Shown: piece by piece, positions 25,667 through 35,632 of the stretch
How positions within the stretch are numbered: the first letter of the stretch is position 1
Layout of the letters: every line of letters begins with the position of its first letter
Assembly: GCF_900142075.1 (NCBI RefSeq)
Contig: NZ_FQZO01000001.1
Coordinates: forward strand, 558,001-622,000
From: Clostridium amylolyticum
Lineage (GTDB): Bacteria > Bacillota > Clostridia > Clostridiales > Clostridiaceae
Direction: 5' to 3'
Length of the DNA stretch: 64,000 nucleotides
Notes under the pieces: generated by a model
What the model was told of the DNA's origin: nothing
The model's database searches: none
What the model saw: only the letters and a program-made list of their open reading frames with translations
Position numbers and translations under genes: made by a program

Positions 25667-27316
25667 TTAATTCTTCCTAGCAATAGTAATTTCAGTGGTT
25701 AAAGGAGGTATAACCTGCTTTTTCCTAGAAACTACTCCAGGTAGGAAGGCTGCATCATCTTTAAAGGTTACATTAAAGGCCTTTTCTATGATGTCTTTTT
25801 TAGGACCTGCTGCGTATATAAGAGAACCTTCATTTAGGATGTCTGTAAGCATCAGTACCACTAGCTTTAAGTCCACATCCCTAGATTTCTTTTCCATAAA
25901 GGCCAGCATTTCGTCTTTAATAGGCATAAATCCTTCTCTATCCATGGTGTATACCTGAGCAACTCCAATTTTCATATCTTCTACATTGAAGGTTTTGAAA
26001 TCTTGATGGAATATCTGCTCTACGGTTTTTCCTTTTAAGGAAGTACCTGCTTTAAACATCTCTTGAGCAAACTCTTCTGGGTTTATGTCTGCTATTTCAG
26101 ATAGCCTTTTTAGCATTAGGCTATCTTTAGGGGTAGTAGTTGGAGATTTTAAAAGCAATGTATCAGAAATAATTGCTGAAGCCATAAGGCCAGCTGCCTT
26201 TTTAGAAGGTCTTATACCATTTTCAAAGAAGCAGGATGCTACTATGGTAGAGGTACTTCCCACAGGCTCATTTCTGAAATAAATAGGTGTATTGGTTTGT
26301 ATATCTGCCACTCTATGATGATCTATAATTTCAAGTATTTCTGCATCTTCTAAACCTGGTACAGATTGGCTTCTCTCATTATGATCCACTTGGATAACCT
26401 TTTTCTTATGGCTGGAGATAAGATGATATCTAGATATCATACCTATAACTCTATTTCCGCTATCCACCACAGGGTAGCTTCTATATCTAGTTTCTACCAT
26501 TATGTCTTTAATATCTTCTACTAAGTCATCCACTGAGAAGGCAATTAAATTATCCTTTGCCATAACGTATTGAACAGGAACACTTTGTACTATAAGTCTA
26601 GCAGCAGTAAAGGAATCATGTGGTGTAGAAATAACAGTAACGCTATTTTGTTCTGCTTTTTTGTTCATATCTTCACTGAGTTTTTGTGAACAGGTAAGTA
26701 TCATTAGGGATACTTTTTTATCTAAAAGTACATTCTGTGCTTCTTCACGATCCCCTACTATTACCACATCCCCTTCTTCCACCATGGAAGTTAAGCTAGA
26801 TGGCTCCATAGCAGCTACCAGGATCTTACCGGAAAACCTTGGCTTCTTTCCATGAATATAAATAGGCTCTGCAGACAGAGTATCTAAAACATTTTCCAAG
26901 GTAGTATTACTTTTTGATAATATGGTGTTGTCCCATATATCCATATAATTTGTAGTTAAGCTTGAAACAGATAAAATACCCATTAAATATTCATTTTCAT
27001 CTACCACTGGCAAGGTTTTTAAGTTATTTGTCTTCATTATATTCCATGCCATTTTTAAGGATATATCTGGTGCTATCGGATGAATAGTATCAATATTTAA
27101 ATCTCCTACTTGAAGCTTTACAGTTTCTAATAGTGGTGGCTTTTTTGCTCCAAAATAATTAAGAATAAATTGTGTCTCCTGATTCAATTCCCCTAATCTC
27201 ACTGCTAAGGCAGGAGTAGAGCCAGTTTTATTTTTAAATTCCGCATAGGCAAAAGCTGCACATATAGAATCTGAATCAGGATTTCTATGACCTGTTACGT
27301 AAATGAGGTCTTTCAA
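25667..27316 (-). CDS. ppaC: CBS-DRTGG-type manganese-dependent inorganic pyrophosphatase
   Basis: 549 residues, longer than the usual 310 for family II pyrophosphatases because of a regulatory insert (about 70-300). The insert carries two CBS repeats flanking a DRTGG domain. Catalytic DHH-family motifs are HRNPDSDS (10-17), IIDHHRV and PVGSTSTIVAS. The C-terminal DHHA2 domain ends with SRKKQVIPPLTTE. Known CBS pyrophosphatases are inhibited or activated by adenine nucleotides. The gene runs against its neighbours and ends at the terminator at 25632. Confidence 0.95.
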   Translation of the reverse strand: MKDLIYVTGHRNPDSDSICAAFAYAEFKNKTGSTPALAVRLGELNQETQFILNYFGAKKPPLLETVKLQVGDLNIDTIHPIAPDISLKMAWNIMKTNNLKTLPVVDENEYLMGILSVSSLTTNYMDIWDNTILSKSNTTLENVLDTLSAEPIYIHGKKPRFSGKILVAAMEPSSLTSMVEEGDVVIVGDREEAQNVLLDKKVSLMILTCSQKLSEDMNKKAEQNSVTVISTPHDSFTAARLIVQSVPVQYVMAKDNLIAFSVDDLVEDIKDIMVETRYRSYPVVDSGNRVIGMISRYHLISSHKKKVIQVDHNERSQSVPGLEDAEILEIIDHHRVADIQTNTPIYFRNEPVGSTSTIVASCFFENGIRPSKKAAGLMASAIISDTLLLKSPTTTPKDSLMLKRLSEIADINPEEFAQEMFKAGTSLKGKTVEQIFHQDFKTFNVEDMKIGVAQVYTMDREGFMPIKDEMLAFMEKKSRDVDLKLVVLMLTDILNEGSLIYAAGPKKDIIEKAFNVTFKDDAAFLPGVVSRKKQVIPPLTTEITIARKN

Positions 27317-27497
27317 ACTTCATCCCCTCCTTTGTTGTTAACTCTTCATGAATTTAATTTTACTTCTTAAACAATTAAAAATCAAATGATTTTAATTTCT
27401 CATTTTTAAATTATTCATATTGTTCCTGTAGATTGACATATATTAATGTATGGAAGTTTGGAATTATCTGCTTAGTAATAAAAAAGGAGTGAACTTA

Positions 27498-30047
27498 GTG
27501 ATACAAGAAAAAGAGCTGGTAAAAGGGTTAAGTACTGCAGAAGCTGAAAAAAGACTCAGCACCTATGGGTATAATACACTTATGGATAAAAAGAAAATAT
27601 CTCCCTTTGTAATATTCTTAGCACAGTTTAATGACTTTATTGTATGGGTGTTAATTGCCGCTACTATTATATCGGGATTTATGGGAGAGATGTCAGATGC
27701 TATAACTATACTTATAATAATAGTTATAAATGCTATTTTAGGATTTATTCAGGAATTTAAAACTGAGAAATCATTAGAAGCTCTAAAAAGTATGGCAGCC
27801 CCCACTTGTAAGGTTATAAGAGATAATAAAATAAAGGTGGTTAATGCGGAGTGCATTACCATTGGAGATCTTATAGTTTTGGAGGCTGGAGATAGGATAC
27901 CTGCAGATGCTGTGTTGGTGGAGGCAGGAGGAATATTATTAGATGAATCCTTACTTACTGGTGAATCAGTAGGGGTTATAAAGAGTACACTAAATAAAGA
28001 AAACTATGTTTATATGGGGACTACGGTTTTAAAGGGAAAAGCGAAAGCTAAAGTTGCTCAGATTGGCATGAAAACAGAAATGGGAAAAATAGCGGACATG
28101 CTCCAATCCATTGAAGAAGAAAAATCCCCACTAAAGGAAAAGCTAGAATCCTTAGGTAAGATAATGGTTATAGTATGTATCATAATATGTTCTATTGTAA
28201 CTTTATTAGGGATTTTAAGGGGACAACCTATAGGGGATATGTTCTTACTAGGGGTTAGCTTAGCGGTAGCGGCCATTCCAGAAGGATTACCAGCCATAGT
28301 AACTGTAGCTTTAGCCCTAGGGGTATCCAGGATGCTTAAGAGAAATGCACTAGTTAGGAAGCTTCCTGCAGTGGAGACCTTAGGATGCACTTCTGTAATA
28401 TGCAGTGATAAGACAGGTACCCTAACGGAAAATAAAATGACAGTGAAAGCCCTGTACTTTGATAATAATATATACTACTTAGATAAAGAAAACACTGAAG
28501 GAAATATCGTGCTTAAAAAAGCTTTTATCTATTGTAATGACTGTAATTATAATTTAAGTGAAAAGGATATTCATAAGGCTTTGCAAGGAGACCCTACTGA
28601 AACCGCCTTAATAAAGGTGTTTTTTAAGGATACCTCCAAACTTAAAAGTTTTCTAGATAAATCCATAAGAATGTTTGAGCTTCCATTTGATTCTAGCAGG
28701 AAGATGATGTCTGTAATAATTAAAGAAGACAGTAGCGAAACCTGTTATGTGAAAGGAGCTCCAGAAAAATTATTAGATAAATGCAGCTTTATATTAGAAG
28801 AAAGCGTTGTTAAGGCTCTTACACCTCAAAAGAAAAAAGAAATACTTAGAAATATCGAAACCATGTCATCTAATGCACTTAGATGCATAAGTGCTGCATA
28901 TAAAGAAAAGGGTATTACCTATAATTCATTTTTAGAGAAAGAACTAGTTTATATAGGCACTGCAGGCATAATCGATCCACCAAGAAGAGAAGTAAAAGAT
29001 GCTGTGCTTAAATGTAAAATGGCGGGTATAAGACCTATAATGATAACTGGTGATCATAAGAATACCGCTTTTGCCATAGCCAGAGAATTAGATATGTGCA
29101 AGAGTATAGATGAGGTTATCACTGGTGATGAAATAGAAGTATTAACGGATAAAGAACTACAAATAAGAGTAAAAAGTATTAAGGTCTTTGCAAGAGTTAC
29201 CCCCAGTCATAAACTAAGAATAGTGAGAGCCATTAAAAACAATGATAATATTGTTGCCATGACTGGAGATGGAGTAAATGATGCTCCTGCTATAAAGGAA
29301 GCGGATATAGGAGTAGCCATGGGGATATCCGGTACAGACGTTACAAAAGAGGCTTCTTCTATGATACTTTTAGATGATAATTTTACCAGTATAGTATCTG
29401 CTGTGGAAGAAGGAAGGGTAATATACGATAATATAAGAAAATTTATAAGATACTTGCTATCTTGTAATTTAGGGGAAGTACTTACCATGTTTTTGGCATC
29501 TCTGTTTTATCTTGAAAACCCTCTTAGTCCCATTCAAATATTATTTGTTAACCTTGCAACAGATGGACTTCCTGCCATGGCATTAGGGGTGGATCCTGCG
29601 GATTCGGATATTATGTCTCAAAGGCCAAGAGAGAAAAAAGAAGGAATATTTGCTAGGGGGTTAAGCGAAAAGATTATTATAAGAGGAGTATTAATAGGAG
29701 TTTGTACACTATTAACATTTATAGTAGGGAAAATATACGGATATCCACTGAAACTATGCAGAACTATGGCGCTAAGTACTTTAGTTTTATCACAGCTTTT
29801 CCATGTTTTTGAATGTAGATCAGAAAGACACTCAATATTTGAAGTAAAGATTTTTACCAATTTATATTTAGTAGCAGCGGTGGGAGTTTCTATAACAATG
29901 TTACTTTGCATAATATATATTCCAGTATTTAAGAATATTTTCAGCACCGTAGCGTTAAGTGTAGGCCATTGGCTTATAGTAATATTTTTCTCTGGAATTA
30001 TAGCTTTAATAAATAGTCTCTATTTATGGTTTAAAACAAAAAGATAA
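27498..30047 (+). CDS. Calcium-type P-type ATPase (P2A)
   Basis: About 849 residues. All catalytic motifs are present: LTGES, PEGLP in the fourth helix, SDKTGTLTENKMT with the phosphorylated Asp, KGAPEKLL, and MTGDGVNDAPAIKEADIG. The C-terminal helices include SPIQILFVNLATDGLPAMALG, as in SERCA/PMCA pumps. It probably exports Ca2+. I chose GTG 27498, 8 bases after AAGGAG (27484-27489). An upstream ATG at 27450 has no ribosome binding site. Confidence 0.93.
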   Translation: MIQEKELVKGLSTAEAEKRLSTYGYNTLMDKKKISPFVIFLAQFNDFIVWVLIAATIISGFMGEMSDAITILIIIVINAILGFIQEFKTEKSLEALKSMAAPTCKVIRDNKIKVVNAECITIGDLIVLEAGDRIPADAVLVEAGGILLDESLLTGESVGVIKSTLNKENYVYMGTTVLKGKAKAKVAQIGMKTEMGKIADMLQSIEEEKSPLKEKLESLGKIMVIVCIIICSIVTLLGILRGQPIGDMFLLGVSLAVAAIPEGLPAIVTVALALGVSRMLKRNALVRKLPAVETLGCTSVICSDKTGTLTENKMTVKALYFDNNIYYLDKENTEGNIVLKKAFIYCNDCNYNLSEKDIHKALQGDPTETALIKVFFKDTSKLKSFLDKSIRMFELPFDSSRKMMSVIIKEDSSETCYVKGAPEKLLDKCSFILEESVVKALTPQKKKEILRNIETMSSNALRCISAAYKEKGITYNSFLEKELVYIGTAGIIDPPRREVKDAVLKCKMAGIRPIMITGDHKNTAFAIARELDMCKSIDEVITGDEIEVLTDKELQIRVKSIKVFARVTPSHKLRIVRAIKNNDNIVAMTGDGVNDAPAIKEADIGVAMGISGTDVTKEASSMILLDDNFTSIVSAVEEGRVIYDNIRKFIRYLLSCNLGEVLTMFLASLFYLENPLSPIQILFVNLATDGLPAMALGVDPADSDIMSQRPREKKEGIFARGLSEKIIIRGVLIGVCTLLTFIVGKIYGYPLKLCRTMALSTLVLSQLFHVFECRSERHSIFEVKIFTNLYLVAAVGVSITMLLCIIYIPVFKNIFSTVALSVGHWLIVIFFSGIIALINSLYLWFKTKR

Positions 30048-30075
30048 AACGAGTGGATTTCCACTCGTTTTATTT
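30046..30075. terminator. Bidirectional terminator after the P-type ATPase
   Basis: AAAACGAGTGG and its complement (30046-30056, 30061-30071) flank an ATTT loop. T-rich sequence lies on the right and A-rich sequence on the left. The minus-strand gene's stop codon overlaps the right arm. Confidence 0.85.
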
Positions 30076-30486
30076 CATGCGTTGTATCTTTTGAACCCTT
30101 TTAACTTGAGCCCCTTCTACAGGTACAAGATCTTTTTTATTGGTAAGATTTTTAATGTTCATTATTTCAATAATTTCACGGCTCTCTTTTGATTTCTTGC
30201 CTTTTTTACCCTTTAGACCTTGAATTATTACCAGGTTACCTTGATTTATTGGAATAAAAGTAGGCTTTTTAAACCATTTATTCTTTTTATATACACACTT
30301 AATTATGTTTTTACTTCTTTCAGGCCTAACTATTAATACCGCAGTAATTTTATGAAAAATCCAAAGTATGGTTTTTTCTTCTACTTTAACTGAAACTACA
30401 TTACCTTGAATTTGTGCAAGTCTATCCCCATACTTTTTTATATATGAGTCCGTATAATATTTTGCTAACTTTTCTTTAAATCCCAT
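30070..30486 (-). CDS. Conserved hypothetical protein, basic
   Basis: 138 residues, rich in Lys. There is no signal peptide; one short hydrophobic stretch (TILWIFHKITAVLIV, 39-53) is probably buried. It has a beta-rich middle (QGNVVSVKVEEKTIL, IPINQGNLVIIQGLKGKKG) and a basic C-terminus, hinting at an OB- or SH3-like nucleic-acid or membrane-surface protein. I do not recognise a family. The ATG is preceded by AAGGAGTTATTAAAG on the minus strand. Confidence 0.65.
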   Translation of the reverse strand: MGFKEKLAKYYTDSYIKKYGDRLAQIQGNVVSVKVEEKTILWIFHKITAVLIVRPERSKNIIKCVYKKNKWFKKPTFIPINQGNLVIIQGLKGKKGKKSKESREIIEIMNIKNLTNKKDLVPVEGAQVKRVQKIQRMK

Positions 30487-30769
30487 CTTTAATAACTCCT
30501 TTACTAGTTAATAATAAATAATGCCATAAAAATATATAAATCTGTCATTTTAAACAATGAATGACTAAAAGTATTATATCATAATATACTATGCTGTTAA
30601 ATACTTTGTTTTTAATATTATTATAGTTAATATTATATTCCAAAAATGAATTTGTAAACCACAAGTAAAGTGGAAATAAAATTTTAAAAATTCATAATAT
30701 TAACTTACTTTTCAAAATAAATTATGTTATTATTATAACTATGAAATAATAAAATTAAAGGGTGAAATT
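30487..30769. other. AT-rich intergenic region upstream of the hydrogenase operon
   Basis: This holds the promoters for the minus-strand hypothetical and for hypC. I see an imperfect palindrome near 30570-30590 (AGTATTATATCATAATATACT type, quoted as a pattern only) and several TATAAT-like boxes, but no -35/-10 pair I can defend. Confidence 0.4.
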
Positions 30770-30985
30770 ATGTGTTTAGCAATTCCATTAAGGATAGTTA
30801 GTATAGACGGTAAAGAAGCATTAGCAGAGATAAAAGGTGTTAAACGTAGCATTAGAGTGGATTTGATAAAAGATATCAAAGTGGGTGATTATGTACTGGT
30901 GCATGCTGGCTTTGCATTAGAAAAGATTGATAAAAATTTATCAGATGAAACTTTAAAGCTTCTAGATGAAATGAGTAAATTGTAA
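30770..30985 (+). CDS. hypC: [NiFe] hydrogenase maturation chaperone HypC
   Basis: 71 residues. The N-terminus MCLAIPLRIV with Cys2, which binds the iron being loaded, is diagnostic. GDYVLVHAGFALEKID is the second conserved motif. HypC shuttles the Fe(CN)2CO unit from HypD to the large subunit. It is the first gene of the hydrogenase operon, followed after 13 bases by hypD. Confidence 0.97.
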   Translation: MCLAIPLRIVSIDGKEALAEIKGVKRSIRVDLIKDIKVGDYVLVHAGFALEKIDKNLSDETLKLLDEMSKL

Positions 30986-30998
30986 TGGGGAGCTTTTT

Positions 30999-32081
30999 AT
31001 GAAAGAAAAATTTCGTGAAATAATTTGTATGATAGAAAACAATCTTAGGTGCATAGATAAACCCAATATTATGGAGGTATGTGGAACTCATACCATGGCA
31101 CTAGCTAAAAGTGGATTAAGAGATTTATTTAAAAACAAAATTAACTTTCTGTCAGGGCCAGGATGTCCGGTATGTGTTACCCATGAAAGTTATTTAGATT
31201 ATGTATATGAGCTTTCTTTTGAAAAGGATATCATTATAGCTACCTATGGAGACATGATAAGAGTCCCTGGCTCTAATGCAAACATATCTTTAGAGAAAGC
31301 TAAAGCTATGGGAGGAAATGTTAAAATAGTTTATTCCTCCATGGATGCATTGGATTTGGCAAAAGTAAATCCAAAAAATAATATTGTGTTTTTAGGAATA
31401 GGCTTTGAAACCACAGCGCCTTCTACAGGGGTGGTTATCAATGAAGCTTATGAAAATAATATAAGCAATTTTAAAGTTTTATCTCTCCATAGAAGAATTA
31501 AACCCATAATGACCAGTTTATTAAAGGAAGAAGATTTAAAAATAGACGCTTTTTTGTGTCCAGGGCATGTGGCAGCGGTAATTGGAGAAAATGGATTTAA
31601 ATTTCTAGAAGATTATAAGAAAGTTGGAGTTGTTGCTGGCTTTGAAACAGAAGAATTATTATTAGCACTTTTAAGAATTACTGCAAAGCTTAAAAACCAA
31701 GAAAGCTCTTTAGAAAACTGTTATAAAAGTATAGTTAAACCTGAAGGGAATAAAGTCGCTTTAGAAGTTATAGAGAAAACCTTTACTCCAGATACAGATT
31801 GCTGGAGGGGTATAGGTGAAGTGCAACAAGGAGCCTTAAAGCTTAAAAGTAAGTTTAAAGAACTTAATATAGAAACATATTATCCCATAGAAAGCTTTGT
31901 GAAAAATTATTCTAAACAACCTAAAGGGTGTTCCTGTGGAGAAGTTTTAAAAGGAAAAATAACTCCTAAGGAATGTGCTTTATTTAAAAAGCTCTGCACG
32001 CCAGAGAACCCGGTAGGACCATGTATGGTTTCTCAAGAAGGAAGCTGTGCAGCTTATTACAGATACAGTTATGATATTTGA
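30999..32081 (+). CDS. hypD: Hydrogenase maturation protein HypD
   Basis: 360 residues. HypD is the Fe-S scaffold where the Fe(CN)2CO unit is built with HypC. Motifs include IMEVCGTHTMALAKSGLR, LSGPGCPVCVTHESYLD, CPGHVAAVIG, and the C-terminal cysteines CSCGEVLKGKITPKEC and CTPENPVGPCMVSQEGSC, which bind [4Fe-4S]. It starts after GGGGAGC and is spaced 12 bases before hypE. Confidence 0.97.
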   Translation: MKEKFREIICMIENNLRCIDKPNIMEVCGTHTMALAKSGLRDLFKNKINFLSGPGCPVCVTHESYLDYVYELSFEKDIIIATYGDMIRVPGSNANISLEKAKAMGGNVKIVYSSMDALDLAKVNPKNNIVFLGIGFETTAPSTGVVINEAYENNISNFKVLSLHRRIKPIMTSLLKEEDLKIDAFLCPGHVAAVIGENGFKFLEDYKKVGVVAGFETEELLLALLRITAKLKNQESSLENCYKSIVKPEGNKVALEVIEKTFTPDTDCWRGIGEVQQGALKLKSKFKELNIETYYPIESFVKNYSKQPKGCSCGEVLKGKITPKECALFKKLCTPENPVGPCMVSQEGSCAAYYRYSYDI

Positions 32082-32093
32082 GGAAGTGAAATA

Positions 32094-33095
32094 ATGGATG
32101 AGGTTATTACATTGTCCCACGGTAATGGGGGCACTAAAACATCTAAATTGATTAAAGAATTATTTTTAAAAAAGCTGGGAAACAGCTATCTTAATACATT
32201 AAAAGATGGTGCTAGATTAAACACCACAGGAGAGGTTTGTTTTACCACAGATAGCTATGTGATTTCACCTTATTTTTTCCCCGGAGGTGATATAGGAAAG
32301 CTCTCCATATGCGGAACTGTAAATGACTTAATAATGTGTGGAAGCATACCAAAGTATCTTACTTTATCCCTTATATTAGAAGAAGGCTTAGGCATCCTTG
32401 AGCTAGAGAAGATAATCGATTCTATAGCTGAAACCGCAGAAAAAGCTGGGGTTAAGGTGGTAACAGGGGATACAAAAGTTGTAGATAAAGGTCATGGTCA
32501 CGGAATTTATATAAATACAGCAGGTATAGGTGAGAGTATTCCTGGTGTTTTTTTAGATGAATCCAGGATGGTACCTGGAGATAAGGTTATTTGTACAGGT
32601 AATATAGGAGATCATGGAGTATCTATACTTTGTACTAGAGAAAAACTATTGGAATTTGATTTGTGCTCTGATTGTGCTCCTCTGGTAGAGTTAGTAGATG
32701 TGGTTACAAAATTTAAACATCACATTAAGATATTAAGAGATCCCACACGAGGTGGAGTGGCTACAACCCTAAATGAGTTTATTGAAGAAAGCCAATATTC
32801 CATTGAAATATATGAAGAAGAATTGCCCATAGACCCTAAAGTAAAGTATGCTTGTGAAATTTTGGGGATAGACCCTTTATACTCAGCTAATGAAGGAAAG
32901 GCTTTGTTGGTGGTTAGTGATGAAATGGCCCAGGATATATTAAGTGAGTTAAGAAAAATAAATATATTTTCTAGTTCAAAGATAATAGGTGAAGTTACAA
33001 ATGAATTTGCTTCTAAAGTTTTATTAAGGGGTGAGCTAGGGGGAAGAAGGATATTAGACAAGTTAAGTTATGATATTTTACCACGTATATGCTAA
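32094..33095 (+). CDS. hypE: Hydrogenase maturation protein HypE
   Basis: 333 residues of the PurM/AIR-synthase fold. The N-terminal LSHGNGGTKTSKLI, RDPTRGGVATTLNEF, and the C-terminal tail ending PRIC, whose last Cys accepts the carbamoyl group, identify HypE. It turns the thiocarbamate into the cyanide ligand. The partner carbamoyltransferase HypF is not in this window. Confidence 0.97.
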   Translation: MDEVITLSHGNGGTKTSKLIKELFLKKLGNSYLNTLKDGARLNTTGEVCFTTDSYVISPYFFPGGDIGKLSICGTVNDLIMCGSIPKYLTLSLILEEGLGILELEKIIDSIAETAEKAGVKVVTGDTKVVDKGHGHGIYINTAGIGESIPGVFLDESRMVPGDKVICTGNIGDHGVSILCTREKLLEFDLCSDCAPLVELVDVVTKFKHHIKILRDPTRGGVATTLNEFIEESQYSIEIYEEELPIDPKVKYACEILGIDPLYSANEGKALLVVSDEMAQDILSELRKINIFSSSKIIGEVTNEFASKVLLRGELGGRRILDKLSYDILPRIC

Positions 33096-33137
33096 GAACA
33101 AGTATTAAATTTTTTATTATTAATAAGGAGGAGTCCT

Positions 33138-33536
33138 ATGCACAACTATGAATGTATAGAAATAACTAAAGATGAGCTTCTTCCACTGACTAAGGATATG
33201 CACCATGAAAAAAGAAGACTGGTTATCATGAATGGATATATAGATAAAGAAGGTAAAAATGTTGTACTTTATCATTTTGATGTAGAAGGGGATATTAAAT
33301 CCTTTTCTGTAAGAGGTTCTGATTCAATACCTTCTATAACCAGCATTTATAAAGGGTCAGCACAGTGGTGTGAAGAAGAAATATGTGAGTTTATGCCTAT
33401 AGAGTTTCAAGGACTTAATAAATCAGGAAGGCTATTTTTACCTGAAGAATTTGATGGTTCAGGACAGATACTTGTACTGCCATTGTCTGAATTAAAGAAA
33501 TATAAAGAGCCAGAAGAAATGGGCAAGGAGGAATAA
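33138..33536 (+). CDS. Hydrogenase NuoC/30-kDa-like subunit (MbhK type)
   Basis: 132 residues. Despite its short length it resembles the 30-kDa (NuoC) subunit of complex I: LVIMNGYIDKEGKNVVLYHFDVEGDIKSFS (split over strands), SIPSITSIYKGSAQWCEEEI and GLNKSGRLFLPEEF near the end. It supports the catalytic subunit in group 4 hydrogenases. It lies just before the large subunit, and the ATG follows AAGGAGGAG. Confidence 0.85.
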   Translation: MHNYECIEITKDELLPLTKDMHHEKRRLVIMNGYIDKEGKNVVLYHFDVEGDIKSFSVRGSDSIPSITSIYKGSAQWCEEEICEFMPIEFQGLNKSGRLFLPEEFDGSGQILVLPLSELKKYKEPEEMGKEE

Positions 33537-33537
33537 C

Positions 33538-34620
33538 ATGGGATATACAATACCTATAGGGCCTTATCATCCATCTTTAGAAGAACCCGTTCACGTTAAG
33601 CTTTATACAGAAGGTGAAATGATAACGGATGCTGATGTTTTTATAGGCTACAATCATAGAGGAATAGAAAAGTTAGCTTCTGAAAGAAATTATATACAAA
33701 CCATTACTTTAGTGGAAAGGGTTTGTGGGATATGTTCACATTCACATACCTTGGCTTATTGTTTGGCTCTAGAAAAAATAGCAGGCATGGAAGTGCCTAA
33801 GAGAGCATCTTATATTAGAGTTATATTCTGTGAGCTGGAAAGACTTCATTCACACTTCTTATGGCTTGGACTTGCAGCTCACATCATAGGCTTTGACAGT
33901 GCTTTTATGTATAGCTTTGCTGCTAGAGAAAGCGTAATGGATACCCTAGAAATGTTAAGTGGAAACAGAGTAAATTATGCTATGAATATAGTGGGAGGAA
34001 GCAGAAGGGATATAACAAAAGAACAGATTAGAAACCTCCTTCAAATAATGATTGAGTTAGAAGAACCTTATAAAAAGATTGTCAATATATTCTCTAATGA
34101 TAAAACCTTAGCTATGAGAACCAAAGGAGTGGGAAAGTTAAGCTATGAAGATGCTTGGCAATACGGTGCCTGTGGTCCTCATGGAAGAGCTTCCGGTATG
34201 CAGGATGATACTAGAAAGAGAGATCCATACTGCTGTTATGAAGACTTCGATTTTAAAGCCATAGTGAGAGAAGATGGAGATGTGTTCTCTAGAGCAGTGG
34301 TTAGGCTTTTAGAAATTCAAGAAAGTATAAAAATTATTAAACAAGCTGCTGAAAACCTTCCAGATACACCTATAAATTTAGGCTTTAAAATTCCAAGGAT
34401 ACCTGCTGGGGAATATTTAAGCAGAATAGAAGCACCAAGAGGAGAAGTGAGTTATTTAGTGGTTTCTGATGGTGGACCTAATAACTGGAGAGTAAATATA
34501 CACGTTCCTACTTTTAAAAATGCTGCCACTGTACCAGTTATGCTAAAAGGTAATTCCATAGCAGATGCAGGATTAATCGTTGCAAGTATAGATCCTTGTT
34601 TCTCCTGCCTGGACAGATAA
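33538..34620 (+). CDS. Group 4 [NiFe] hydrogenase catalytic large subunit (MbhL type)
   Basis: 360 residues. The L1 motif RVCGIC (61-66, Cys63 and Cys66) followed by SHSH, and the L2 motif DPCFSC (Cys354 and Cys357), bind the NiFe centre. The core has ELERLHSHFLWLGL. The chain ends at DPCFSCLDR with no C-terminal extension, so no maturation protease should be needed, and none is seen nearby. It forms H2 with electrons from ferredoxin through the MbhJ/MbhN-like subunits. Confidence 0.95.
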   Translation: MGYTIPIGPYHPSLEEPVHVKLYTEGEMITDADVFIGYNHRGIEKLASERNYIQTITLVERVCGICSHSHTLAYCLALEKIAGMEVPKRASYIRVIFCELERLHSHFLWLGLAAHIIGFDSAFMYSFAARESVMDTLEMLSGNRVNYAMNIVGGSRRDITKEQIRNLLQIMIELEEPYKKIVNIFSNDKTLAMRTKGVGKLSYEDAWQYGACGPHGRASGMQDDTRKRDPYCCYEDFDFKAIVREDGDVFSRAVVRLLEIQESIKIIKQAAENLPDTPINLGFKIPRIPAGEYLSRIEAPRGEVSYLVVSDGGPNNWRVNIHVPTFKNAATVPVMLKGNSIADAGLIVASIDPCFSCLDR

Positions 34621-34624
34621 TGCT

Positions 34625-34966
34625 ATGCATGAATTATCAGTTACACAAAATATAATTAAAATATGTACCGAAGAAGCAAATAACCATGATGTTAAAGTAG
34701 TAAAAAGCATTAATTTGCATATTGGAGAATTATCCGGACTAATACCTCAGTGTATTCAATATTATTTTGATATTGCCAGTAAGGGAACTCCGGTACAAGG
34801 GGCAAAGCTTGTAATAGAAAAAATACCAGTGGAAATAAGCTGCTCTAGCTGCGGATATAATGGAAAATTAGAAAAAGGTAAATATAGTTGTCCAGTTTGT
34901 AATAGCTTTGAAGTTAAGATTACAAAGGGTAGGGAATTTATGATAAATAGTATGGAGGTGGATTGA
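34625..34966 (+). CDS. hypA: Hydrogenase nickel insertion protein HypA
   Basis: 113 residues. The N-terminal MHELSVTQ with His2 binds nickel, and CSSCGYNGKLEKGKYSCPVC is the zinc site with two CxxC pairs. HypA and HypB load nickel into the large subunit encoded just upstream. It starts 4 bases after the large subunit stop. Confidence 0.97.
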   Translation: MHELSVTQNIIKICTEEANNHDVKVVKSINLHIGELSGLIPQCIQYYFDIASKGTPVQGAKLVIEKIPVEISCSSCGYNGKLEKGKYSCPVCNSFEVKITKGREFMINSMEVD

Positions 34967-34967
34967 T

Positions 34968-35618
34968 ATGGAGATAAAAGTTGTAAGACAAATTATGGAG
35001 TGGAACCAAAATTGTCATGAAGAGCTTCAAGATAAATTAAATGAAAATAAAGTTCTTATGATAAATATTATGGGATCTCCAGGAGCAGGTAAAACCACAT
35101 TTATTTTATCTTTAATAGAAAAGTTAAATGAAGTAGGGGTTAAAATAGGCGTTATTGAAGGAGACTTGGCAGGACAAGTAGATGCAGAAATAATGGCAAA
35201 GAGAGGAATTCCTGTGGTTCAGCTAAATACTGATGGGGCTTGTCATATTGAAGCCATGTCCATAAAAAACATACTTCCAGAATTTAATCTCCAGGATGTT
35301 AAAGTAATTATAATTGAAAACATTGGTAATTTAGTTTGTCCTGCTGAATTTGACATAGGAGAGCACTTGAAAATAGCATTACTAAGCATTCCAGAAGGTG
35401 ATGATAAGGTAAATAAGTATCCGCTTATGTTTATGAAGTCCAATGCGTTAGTATTAACAAAATATGATTTGGTAGATTATTTTGACTATGATGAAAATAG
35501 AGTTATTAATGAATCCTTAAATATTAATAAAGATATAAAAGTATTTAAGGTAAACTCTAGAAAAGCCCAAGGCGTGGATGAATTTGTAAATTGGTTAAAA
35601 CCATATTTAAATAAGTAA
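34968..35618 (+). CDS. hypB: Hydrogenase nickel incorporation GTPase HypB
   Basis: 216 residues. P-loop GSPGAGKTTFIL (near 36-47), EGDLAGQVDAEIMAKRG, IIENIGNLVCPAEFDIGEH and the TKYDLVDYFDYD (NKxD-type) motif define HypB. There is no N-terminal poly-His nickel store. It hydrolyses GTP to drive nickel delivery with HypA. It starts 1 base after hypA. Confidence 0.96.
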   Translation: MEIKVVRQIMEWNQNCHEELQDKLNENKVLMINIMGSPGAGKTTFILSLIEKLNEVGVKIGVIEGDLAGQVDAEIMAKRGIPVVQLNTDGACHIEAMSIKNILPEFNLQDVKVIIIENIGNLVCPAEFDIGEHLKIALLSIPEGDDKVNKYPLMFMKSNALVLTKYDLVDYFDYDENRVINESLNINKDIKVFKVNSRKAQGVDEFVNWLKPYLNK

Positions 35619-35632
35619 ATGGAGGAGATATG

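Noticed and set aside
27433..27438. TTGACA as the -35 of the calcium ATPase promoter
   Set aside because: No -10 box lies 16-18 bases downstream.
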